NCBI GenBank assembly: GCA_943704495.1
Contig: CALSCR010003470.1
Coordinates: 7,084 to 40,154, forward strand
Reading direction: 5' to 3'
Source of the DNA: Pigoraptor chileana
Taxonomy: Eukaryota > Opisthokonta > Filasterea
DNA: 33,071 nt
Positions within the stretch are counted from its first letter, which is position 1; every line of letters begins with the position of its first letter. Position numbers and translations under genes: made by a program. Positions 1 through 10,200 of this stretch are shown piece after piece. The notes beneath the pieces were generated by a model. That model did not search any database. It worked only from the letters and a program-made list of their open reading frames with translations, and was not told the DNA's origin.

Positions 1-232
1 GGGGGGGGGCAGGAGCAGGCTGTTGACTCTTGTTGAGTCACTGCCAACAGTCCAACGGCGGCAACTGATGAAGCATCCATGTGCTGTACGCTCACACTCA
101 CTCATAAACCCATGCACTCTCGTTCACACTCACACATGCACATACACGCATGCACAAACGCGCGCACACGCACTCCCACTTACTAACACACACACACACG
201 CACATGGACGCTCACAATTGCGCAACTCGCAG
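1..232 (+). other. Partial intron upstream of the BCKDK last exon
   Basis: No coding exon was recognised here. The stretch is rich in CA/TG dinucleotides, with runs around 124-205, as in the other introns of the window. It ends in an AG acceptor at 231-232, directly before the reading frame that carries the kinase motif HHLALH. The window opens with a run of nine to ten G. I read it as the 3' part of an intron; an exon of the same gene could lie just outside. Confidence 0.55.
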
Positions 233-921
233 AACACCACCTTGCGCTGCACTCTGCATTCTATTCTGGCTCGGGATCTCGATCAGTAGGCCGCATTGGT
301 ATTGTGGACGAGTATTGCAACCCGTCGACTCTTGTTCGCGCGGCGGCGCATTACGTGCAGCAACAGTGCGACAGGGCGTACGGTGCTCACCCAGAGGTCC
401 GCGTGGAAGGACACCTGGACGCCACTTTCTCATACCTCCCGAGCCACATTGAATACATGGCGGCAGAGCTACTAAAGAACAGCGCGCGTGCTGTCATGGA
501 ACGCCACGCCCTCGCGTCCGTCCATCCGCCTCCGATTGTTGTCACGGTATGCATGGGTGGCACCGAAATCACCATGCGCATATCGGACCAGGGGGGTGCA
601 ATTGACCCGGATGCAATGGAGTATCTGTGGAGCTACGTGCCGATGCCTGCACGCCTGGAGCAAGCGCAGGCGTTGAAGGGCACTGACGCTACGTCCATGT
701 CGCGCTCGAGGGAGCGGGTTGCGCGGCAACTGAATCTGGTCCCTGGGGAGGTCCACGACGCCCGCACGCTGCCCAGCATTGGCTTTGGAATGCCCATGAC
801 ACGTGCCTATGCCGCATTCCTCGGGGGATCCCTCCAGGTTCAGAACTTGAGTGGATATGGCGTCGATGCGTATGTGCGGCTTAAACACATAAGCGATACG
901 GAAGAGTCGTTTGAAATATAG
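233..921 (+). CDS. BCKDK: Branched-chain alpha-ketoacid dehydrogenase kinase, C-terminal exon (partial)
   Basis: This last exon encodes 228 residues plus a stop and is cut off at the 5' side by an intron and the window edge. Members of the family are mitochondrial serine kinases that phosphorylate and inactivate the E1 subunit of the branched-chain ketoacid dehydrogenase complex, using a GHKL ATPase fold. Visible in order: HHLALH near the start; the N-box ELLKNSARAVMERH with the Mg-ATP-binding Asn; the G1 motif ISDQGGAI; the G2 motif GFGMPMTRAYAAFLGGSL; and the C-terminus, where VRLKHISDTEESFEI resembles the animal BCKDK tail. That tail and the GFG motif favour BCKDK over pyruvate dehydrogenase kinase. 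The exon starts in phase 2, so the first codon ends in AA. An oddity is GGAI in place of the usual GGGI in G1. AATAAA follows the stop by 11 nt. Confidence 0.88.
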
Positions 922-932
922 CGGATCAATTG

Positions 933-938
933 AATAAA
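933..938 (+). terminator. AATAAA poly(A) signal of the BCKDK gene
   Basis: A canonical AATAAA hexamer 12 nt after the TAG stop codon. A second AATAAA lies at 1024-1029. Which one is used cannot be told from sequence. Confidence 0.6.
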
Positions 939-1625
939 TGCAAGACGTAAATATGTTGTTTTTTGTGTTCATGTCAGAGCGATACAGGACGGAGTGCCTT
1001 AACGTTTACAAGCCAGACGAGTGAATAAATTTGAACAATTGTGAGCCGCCTTCATCACTGCACGGCCAGTGTCGGCTCTGAAATGCGAATAATATTGGCG
1101 TGGTCACTGGCGGCAGCTGTGCTTCTGTTGGTCGGATTGGTGTGAATACTAACTTAGTCTTAATGGATTTGTGTGATCTGTTGTGTGAATGCACAACCGT
1201 GTCAGGAAATATTTCATGCCAATGTCTGAATGTGAACACAGTAAACGCTAGTTAATCGTCGTCCCTGATGGGCTCATTCGGCCAAAGGACTGATTATAGT
1301 CTCTGAGACTGCATCTCTGAGAATCAAAAAAAAAAGCCTGCTGCCAGTACCTAGCACTCCACCGCCACTGTTTACGGAAATTCTTGTCTTTAGTTGACAT
1401 ATCCATCTATGCCTTGGCTGCCCAGTGCTCCCGCAGACATGCCGGCATGTCAACATCCGTGGCATACTTGTCTGCCACAGTACGACTGGAATGGTCTGTC
1501 ATATATTCATTCAAACACACTCTCCGCCACATGGCGCGGTACACAAGGTCAAATAAAAAAAGGGGGCGAGACCGACTTCTGAATTCACACCAACCACACA
1601 ACCTTATTTATAACACACATCGATT
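939..1625. other. Convergent intergenic region
   Basis: Spacer between the 3' ends of the BCKDK gene (+) and the BIN4-like gene (-). It holds the two 3' UTRs, a second AATAAA at 1024-1029 and an A run at 1327-1335. I see no coding exon with convincing splice sites on either strand. Confidence 0.6.
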
Positions 1626-4435
1626 TCACTCGGATGTCGTGCGCCGGCGCTTCTTTGCAGGCTCCCCATTCTTTGATTTGGTCTTTTTCGTACCACTGTA
1701 GACCTTTTTTGGCTTCTTTGCGGCTCCTCCCGCGGTGGCCTTTTTCCTCTTTGGGACACCCGCCTTCCCCTTTGCCTTTGATTTAGCCTTCGGTTTCGCC
1801 TTGGACCCCGCCTTACGCGCCACATCTTCCGAGGATAGAAAGTCCCCGCCTTTCTTTGCCTTTTTATGCTTTCCCTGAGACGGTGCATCTCCCTCCTCGT
1901 CCATGCGCCACACATCCGTCACCGCCGCGGACACCTCGTCGAGGTCCTGTATAACACATTTGCACATGGTGCAACGTAAACGGTTGATGAGAGCGCGTGA
2001 GTAATGAAAAACGGAAAAACATGGAGTGAGAAGTACATGTGTGTGTGCGCGTGTGAGCGTGTATTATGTATACAAATATTGTGTGTGTATGCAGATTATG
2101 TGCGAGCGTGCGTAACTATGTGCGCGTGTATTGCATGCGTCTCCATATGCCTGACGTGCGTGCACGTGCGCCACTGACCTCTTCCAGTTGACCCTCCACC
2201 AGTGTCTCTGTGTCCAGTACGTTGCTCGCGTGATTGCAGTGAAGGTACCGATCAATAACAGCCTGGACAGTGAAAAGGCGGCAGAACATATGAGTGGACG
2301 GCGAAAGAAGAGTTCGAATGACCAGCTTCCATTCACTCGGCTCACTGCAATTGATTGACACACGAATCGGCTGACACAGGTGACAGTCACTTTCACCAAT
2401 CAAAACTTTACATTCACCATGTACTCCACTTTTGCCGCCCTTACCTCTACTTTTGCCACCTGTGCCCCGATGTTAACAACCATCAGTGATGCGCATGACC
2501 GCAGATTGCCCTTAAATAGGAAGCCTGTGATTGTTGCGTGGCGATTGAGCTTCCGATAAGTGTCGAACGCAAATTGTCCTAAGCTTCACAGTGTCAATAC
2601 AGCCCTATGCACACGCACGCACGTATACGCACACGTACGCACACACTGTAACGCACACGCACATGCACAGCAAATGCGCTTTGAGGACGGTCACGTAAAC
2701 AGTGACAAGAGTGAGTGCCAGTTTGTCCCACCCTTCAGATCCAAGACAATGGGACTCTCCTCATCGCCAACGACAGTGAATCGTCCCACTGCGCCTGTGT
2801 CGCCACTTAAATCAAGCTGTTGTCACGAGAGTGTGGCATGTACGCGTACGCGTGTGTGCAAGTGTGTGAGTGTGTGCATGTGAATGTGTATGGATGGAGT
2901 AGCATTGCCTCCCGTACAACGTAGTTACGACCCCCCAAATAAACCAACTCATTTGTTCTGCAAAGACGGCACTAGGCCGATACCATACAACATACATGCA
3001 CATCTACAATGCGGAGATGCACGCATTCAACAGAGAGTGTACATGGTATTGTAGGCATCAATGTGTTGCAAGCCAGATTGGAACGGAAGATTCCCACCTC
3101 TGGCTCGTTTGTCTCCATGATAAAGGTTGTGTGTCTTCGTGCGTGCGGCACCACAATTGGGATCGCCGATTGTATCTACCACAATAGAAGAGCAGAGACG
3201 ACAGGGGATGGTTATGAGCTCGTCTGCGATTTCAGGACACATACACGTATACACAGATATACACACACAGACAGCTCACCGCAAACACACACAGACACAC
3301 ACACACACATACACAGTCACGTAACACACACACACGCACATACAGTCACATACAACCCACCACCATCTTAGCCTTCTTCCCCTTTGTCGCGTCCTGGCTC
3401 GCTCCCTGACTGCTCACAAGCCCCTGACTTGCACCCGACTCAATGTCCCCCGCAGCCCCCGCAGATCCAACCCCAAACAGATGAGACGACGCCACCCCAC
3501 CGCCGTACCCATCAATATGGACGTCACCAACAGATGCCCCCCCGCTGCGCGACGCTTTCTTTGGCGATGGCGCCTTCTTGGCAGACACCAACCTCATCGC
3601 AACAAGATCGCCGTCGTCGGAAGATAAATCTACTTCCATTGCGTGCGGCGGTGCATCTTCGTCGTCATCGGTGAGGTCGATCGCAACAGGCCTTGGTGCA
3701 GACACAGGCGTCTGTTTGCGAACAGTAGGTTTGCGCACGGAACGCGGGGACTGTTTCTTGGCAGACGCAGTCTTGTTGTTGGGTCGCGCATCTTCATAAT
3801 AGTCGCCGTCTTCGTCCCCTTCGTTTACATTAGAGTCCGCCGAAAACGCATCGCTGTCGTCGCTGTCGCCATCGTCGCTATCGGAATCTGAATTGGAGTC
3901 AGACTCTGAATCTGCCGCCTTTCGCTTGCGTGATCCCACGGGTGTTGCAGCCGCCTTTTTCCCCTTTGGCGTCGCCTTTGCCGCCTTGGTTGCATTCCTT
4001 GCCGTTTGCCGTTTGCGCGGAGATGAAACTTCGACAGGCCCACGTACACCCACGCGGGCAGTACCAGTGGCGCGTTGTTTACCGGCCTTTCCTGAAGCCT
4101 TTGTTGATTTACCTCGTTTGCCGCCGCTGCCAAAGTCACTGTCGTCACCGTCACTTAAGACCGCTACAAGACACACACGCAACCCGAAGATTGACGCAAA
4201 CGTTCAGTCCATTGTGAGGAGGGGAGGAGAGGACGAGTAGGGGGGGGGGAGAGGGAATGAGAGCGTAAGTTGATGTGATCGTGTCGCTCACTTGCGGTTG
4301 GTCGTAGCAAATCCAACACAGCATCTAATGTGGTGGCATGCGAACACTTTCCCCAGACTGACTCTAGCACTGCAACCGAGGACTGTCACTTGAGAGCCCA
4401 CACCCACGCGAATCTTCGTCCTCATCCGACGACAT
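1626..4435 (-). CDS. BIN4/MIDGET-like topoisomerase VI-associated protein
   Basis: Seven exons (high to low): 4435-4408, 4369-4292, 4163-3364, 3175-3008, 2816-2732, 2459-2179, 1946-1626. All join in frame to give about 586 residues. Arabidopsis BIN4/MID is a DNA-binding partner of the topo VI complex needed for endoreduplication. Residues 1-302 are low complexity, with basic SPRKR blocks, an acidic Asp/Ser tract and two IDLTDDDED/VDLSSDDGD stretches. The conserved core follows: LSVECVHLRI joins LDLSGDTGAVGRF and LDLKG, then LLSPSTHMFC and SNVLDTETLVEGQLEE, matching the plant order (VEC, IDLSGDMGAVGR, LDLKG, PSRTFC, SNVYEAETMVEGTLEG, from memory of the family). The tail is Lys-rich (KPKAKSKAKGKA, KKRRR), as in BIN4. 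Odd points: about 45 extra residues after LDLKG with a CHLC motif, whose exon boundary at 2459 is uncertain, and a 38-nt first intron. Confidence 0.78.
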
Positions 4436-4603
4436 CCTTCAATGATCCTCGCAGTTTCCAGCGAGACAAACGGGACAGACAGCGTGCTTGCTGCCGAATA
4501 CCACTGTGATACTTGATTCCGTTTTAGATTCGCGCGTGTTTTGTCAACTGTGATTTGCGATTAGGGGTAGGGTGGAACATGATCCGTTTTTTCTGTTGGG
4601 TTT

Positions 4604-4615
4604 TTTTTGGCGGGA
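4604..4615 (+). promoter_or_regulatory. E2F-like site TTTTTGGCGGGA
   Basis: TTTTTGGCGGGA fits the E2F/DP consensus TTTSSCGS, which is conserved between animals and plants. It lies 169 nt upstream of the ATG of the BIN4-like gene and four bases before a TCACGTGA palindrome. Function is inferred from consensus and position only. Confidence 0.5.
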
Positions 4616-4650
4616 GCATCACGTGACCACCGGTCCAGCCAGCTGCAATG

Positions 4651-5180
4651 TCAGTAATGGCCGTCGGCTCCAGCACTCATCAGTAGAAATGACACGGCAA
4701 TCAGTCACCGTGAGTCAGTCCTGACTGCTGCGCGCCGTAAGAGCGACATTGAAGCCACTGACGTTGACGCCCAATAGTGACGAGCGTGACTGAGACTCAG
4801 GATTGCCTATCTGTGCGATCAGTTGGCAATCAGCATCAGTGTCATTCAGTCCGGCAAATGACTGACCCGGTAGGCCAATTGGGAGTCTCGTATGACTGTC
4901 GGTGTCACTGATCTGTTTGTCGCTAAAACACTGACTGCCGGAGCTGCCCCTGACTGCAGTCGGCAGCAACGCATCCAACTCGGTTGAGCTTTCCAACTGG
5001 CCCGCGATGCATGTGCCAGTTGGTGTGCTGACTGCATGCACCGGATGACACATCAGTGCTGCAAAATGTGCTCAATCAGTCCATCCAATTTTCCAATGGT
5101 TCTTTGAGAGCGGCCGAGAGCACCTATCAGTAACTACCGTCTGCCGGAGCAGCCATTCGGCGGCCGGGCGCAGTCACTGA
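4651..5180. repeat. Cluster of TCAGT/ACTGA pentamers
   Basis: Direct reading finds TCAGT starting at 4651, 4680, 4701, 4715, 4819, 4836, 4846, 5053, 5076 and 5127, and ACTGA at 4757, 4789, 4861, 4907, 4930 and 5176. One more TCAGT lies at 5363. About one would be expected by chance in 530 nt. Spacing is irregular, so this is not a simple tandem repeat. Confidence 0.75.
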
Positions 5181-5689
5181 GGCGGCGGCTGCGGCATTCG
5201 ACTGCCAACCCTGAGGCCGTCGGATGGATGCAGCACGCCAGTTAATTGTTTTAGTCGAGTACAATGGACCTGAGTCGTCTGTGAATGTCTGTGAGTCGGC
5301 ATATGCACAAAAGCAGGCCCTAAACTCCGGGGAGTGCGGAGGGAGCATTTGAAAGTCGTCGCTCAGTAGTAGGTGGTGTGTCAGGACATCCCATGTCACC
5401 GCAACGCAAACAACTCTGTGAATTGAAAATCGGTGGGAATTGCAAACTGTTCAAATAAAATATGCGCGGCGTAAAAATCCGAATTCGTGTTATTGTCACG
5501 TGACAAACTAAGTTAAGCGAAACTGCAAAGCCGTTTTATTACAGTGTATTGTGCCATCTTTCAACAAATATAAGCTGTGAGAGCCTCTGCACAACAAAAG
5601 AAAGTTTCACAAAAGGAAGTCGCATTGGAGATCATTGAAATGCATCCTGTTTGAGCAACTGCTGTCTTGGCGGAAGGCCCGTCATAATA

Positions 5690-7165
5690 ATGGGACAAAA
5701 GGGATCCAGAGAAGCCGTGCGACCGGCGGCAACAGACGCATTGACACGCGAGGAAGATGGTAATTGCGTTGCGGCGAGCGTATTTGCAGGAAATGCTCGT
5801 TCGTGCGTGCGCTCTCTCTTTCCTCTCTTAAGAATCGATGGGTGCTTCCTTTTTGAGCACCGAGGTCTCTCTCGACATTGCACCATGACTGACACAAGCC
5901 TAAAATACATCTCTCTCTGACGGTGCGTTTTTGGGAGTTTGGTTTTGATTCTGACTCTGCTGTTGACGGACCAACGACTGCAGATGTCCGGCCGCGCGAA
6001 TTCAGCGATGTGACTCCGCATTGGGATGCCCTCAGTCGATCAAAGGAGTTCGACCTTGTGCCGGGCTCAGTGCTGGTGTGTATGTGCGTGCATGCGTGGT
6101 TGCATGTGTAGGTGCATGTGTGTGTGTGGTTGTATGGGATGTGAATGAGTGTGCGCGTGCGTTTTCCATTGTTTATGTTGTGCATGGTGATGTATGTGAC
6201 ACTAAATCACGCCCTGTCATCTTGTGCAGAGAATCGATCACGGGCACGAGTACACTGGGCACACATCCGGCATCACGTGCATGGCCACCCACGAACACCT
6301 GTTGTTCACTGCTGGTGTGGACGGCGATGTCCGCGTTTGGAATGTAGCGGTGAGTGCATGGATCATGCCTGCAACTGCATCAACTGCATCAAATGCCTCT
6401 TTCCCGAAAATTCAAAGTCAATTTGGTGAACATTCTCCTGTGACAAGCCCCGCCGGCGCTTCATTGCATTTTATGTTGCAGTTTATAATTGTTGGACTTT
6501 TTATTGTTGCTGTTGCACTATACTTTACGTGTGCGGTGGTAGTTGAAGACAGGGAAAAGAGAGATAGTATTTATGCATGCATTGGGTTGTGTCTATTACA
6601 CGAGTCTCTCGCTCGTCGTCCTCAAGCCGGCAAAAAGCTCAAAAGAAAAAAACTCATCGCATATTTACATCCGCATATGCATATCATATGCATATCTGTG
6701 ATCTCTCTCAGACACACACGTGCGACGCCGTGTTACGTGGGCACACATCGGCGGTCACGTGCCTTGGCAAGGTGGACGATGTGTTGGTTTCGGGCGGTGA
6801 AGACGGCGTATTGCGGCTGTGGGATGTGTCAACGGACGAATCGATCGGCGCTCTCGAGGGACACACCGGCTCCATTACATGCCTGGCCGCACTCAGCGGG
6901 GGCTTTGTGTGCAGTGGCAGCGCTGACAAGACTGTGCGCGTGTGGAATTTGGAGGCAAGTGACTCCTCGTCATACCGACGTCATTGCCACGCGGTGTGGC
7001 CAATGCATGGGCTCACTTGATGGTCTCCGTCCCCCGTATTGTCATTTCGAATATGAACAAATTGATGATGAGGACGGAACGGCGGTTTTAGTGCGCGCTG
7101 TTGCGTTGCAGTGGTATGGATGCGGATTGCTTCTGGTGCATGCCTAATTTGTCTCTCTTTGTATT

Positions 7166-7203
<38 letters not shown>

Positions 7204-10200
7204 TACACTTGTTGACCTTGCAGACTGGAGAGTGCGTGCACACTCTGACTGGACACACTGGATGGGTCACGTGTCTGTGCACATCCGGTGAGCGCCTCTA
7301 CACTGGGTCTGACGATTACACAGTCCGTGTGTGGGATATCACGGTGAGTGTGCGTGCAGACTGCGCGTTGCTGCCTACGCAATCAATGCAAATCCTTGTG
7401 TTGTTGTGCGGGCGTTGTGTGTTAGTATGAGCATTGGATGTGCATTTTGTGTGTATTGTGCGCGCCTCTCTCGTTCTTATTTGTTGTTGCAGAATTTCAC
7501 AAAACATCATAGTAGCAAAGGAATGATTCAAACTCAACACGAAAAACACGCCCAAATGTTGAAATTGCGCAGACAGGGGAGTGTGTCGCCACAATGGAAG
7601 GACACACGGGCTGGGTCACGTGCATGAAGATTGACGGGAACAGGCTGTACACGGGAGGCGCCGACCGGACGTTGCGCGTGTGGAGCGTTGCGTTGTGTGC
7701 GGGGACGGCGATCTTCAAAGGCCACACGCTGACGGTCACGTGCCTCGACTCGTTTCAGAACCACGTTGTCACGGGATCCGCCGATGGCAACGTGCGCGTG
7801 TGGATGCTCAACGACAGAGACGTGAGTTTATGCGGCAGTGCATGTTTGCCGCAATCATACGATGCATTTGCATGGGCGTGTGCATGAGAGCGTCGGAATT
7901 AGGAGTGGTATTGCGCCGTTTGCATTTGCGTGTTCTGCATCCGAATGCCTGTCACAAGCACCCATGCTGCATGGTGTTTGTCGTAACAGCCGCTGTGGTG
8001 GGTCGTTTGCGTCACGTGCCGTCGATCCAGTCGTGGGGTTCGCCTTGTGGCAATGCCATCAGTGCTTGCTGATTATTCCTGCTTTGAGGGTTCCATTGTT
8101 ACCGTTAAAATAACAAAGCCACTTCAAACCAAATTGCAGGAGCCCATCACAACGAAGGTTCTGTCTGGACACACAAATTGGGTGTGCAAGCTCAAGATGT
8201 GGAACGGGCTCATAGTCAGCGGCTCACACGACCGCACTGTGCGCATATGGGACTGCATGGTGGGTGCCGCACATGTCACGCGCACATTTTGTGCGCACAC
8301 GGCTTAACGGCACAATGTGGACTCAGAAGAGGAAAGCCAATCGTACGTTTTATGGAGGCATTCTTAAGTGAATCCTACGTATGAAGGATGCTATTTTTAA
8401 TGATGAATTGTTTTGTGTCTGATTTTCCAGTGCTGTCCTTTGTGTTGTTTGCCACCAACGTCCTTTGTGCTGTTTTGCCACCAACGTCGGTTGCGCAGAT
8501 GGGCGATTGTCTGAAGGTGTTGGGCATCGCGCCCGAGGCAGACCCGCCTGCCCTGACGCGCACTTTCCAGGCATCGCTGTCGGATCTCGATGAGACGCAA
8601 GCACACGAACCGCCTGTCTACACATTCGAAGCACCGACATTACCACCACCACCACCACAACAGCAACAATCGCAACAGCAACAACCACATCAATTTGAGT
8701 TCAGTGTGCATGAACCGGCACCTCCACCGCCTTACGAAGCCGAGTATGGCGAGGCGTTGTGGGCCATAAGCGATGTTCACATGAGCGATGGACTCGTCTT
8801 TGCGTGTGCCTCTGACGGCGCGGTGCGCATGTGGAGCGTGAGGGACTTTATAGTAGCGCATCCGAATCGCAGCATTGTCTCGCTTGAACGACTGCTGCGA
8901 ACAGACGCAATCGAGTGGATTGATCTGTCCAACAACAGTATCATGGACTTCCCCGCCGATAGTTCGCTTCCGTCACTGCGCTATATTGACCTCTCGCGCA
9001 ATTTTCTTAATGAGCTGCCGGCGTCCCTTCTGAGATCGCGGTCACTGCAAATTATAAAGGCGGGCAAAAACCGCATCGAATCGATTGGGCGGTGCGAGTT
9101 GCCCCGCTTACGATACTGCGACCTCTCTGAGAACAGCATTGTCTCGATGTCCAAGACTTTTGCTGCGTGTGGCAACCTCCGGGTTCTCCTTCTCTACCGA
9201 AATGCACTCGCTTCGTTGCCGTCCACATTGCGCATGCCCAAACTGCAGCACTTGGACTTGTCGCGCAACCAACTGCGACTGCTTCCTGACACTCTCTCCG
9301 AGTGTGTCGATCTTCGCGCGCTTCTTCTCGCACACAACAAAATCGACGTTTTGCAGCCCCGACTGTGCTCACTGACGCGACTGGACGTTCTTGATATCGA
9401 TGGGTTGCCCTTGCAGACGCCACCCGCACACGTGACATGCTTGGGAGTGGCGGCCGTTTTGGGATACCTGAGAGATCTGGAGTCCAGTGCGTCCCCGTGC
9501 AGTCACGTGCGCGTCATGGTGCTTGGGGAGGAGAGTGCCGGGAAAACGACACTGGTGCGCGCATTGCTGCAAACCCCAAACAGAATTCTCGGCTTCAAGG
9601 ATGTGTGTGGTCCATACCTTGCCACCGACGGCATAGACATTCAATCGGTAGAACTCGAACTCGGCATCGATGATGTCATTGGTGGCGTCGGTCAATGGAC
9701 GAATGCAGTCGAAATCGATGACGCTGCGGACGCCTGTCGTGCGGCTGGCGCAACGCGTGCAGGGCGGCGTCAAGGGAGCTCGGATAACATTGGTAGTGGG
9801 ATGAACGCCAGCCCCAGGGGATTGAAAACCGCTGCGGCCACATTACAAGGAGCCCCGCTCTCTCCGTTGTCGACGCCGAGTGATGTTGATACATTGCCGG
9901 CAGACACAACTGACGCAACTGCGCAATCACATACAAACACACAAAAGGCCGCGTCTGACGGCCGAAGAAAGAATCCACGCACAGAGGCACTGCAATTGAG
10001 ACAAGAAATGCAGCGTAAGCAGATGGAGGAGCTCGGTCGATTTCGCGCGCAACGTGTCTCACTGGCGTCGACACATGGAGGCGGGCGCGGGTCCGTGGAG
10101 GACGCAGCCCCGGATGCATCGGCATCCGGGAGCGTACACACGAACACTGGGCGTCGGCCGCTGTCCCCTAGTTCATCCAATTCACCCATGTCACCCAGCT

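Larger units (their letters stand above)
4436..5689. promoter_or_regulatory. Divergent promoter region of BIN4-like and ROCO genes
   Basis: This 1.25-kb spacer separates the start codons of two divergent genes. It contains an E2F-like site (4604-4615), TCACGTGA palindromes at 4619-4626 and 5496-5503, and a strong cluster of TCAGT/ACTGA pentamers from 4651 to 5180. ORFs on either strand are short and without recognisable domains. I found no tRNA or other RNA gene. Confidence 0.6.

Noticed and set aside
3027-3266. Frame beginning EIADELITIPCRLCSS as the BIN4-like exon
   Set aside because: The other frame, opened by a TAG acceptor at 3177-3176, leads to SVECVHLRI joined to LDLSGDTG, which matches the family and keeps phase.
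3384-4240. Plus-strand frames opposite the large BIN4-like exon
   Set aside because: They arise from low-complexity Lys/Asp/Ser codons of the minus-strand exon and have no start or splice context.
5127-5399. Minus-strand 90-residue ORF in the divergent promoter
   Set aside because: No domain or conserved motif seen, and it overlaps the pentamer cluster.
6224-7147. Single 307-residue frame through the WD40 region
   Set aside because: It reads through introns. WD40 repeats in the correct order appear only after splicing 6230-6349 to 6712-6954.
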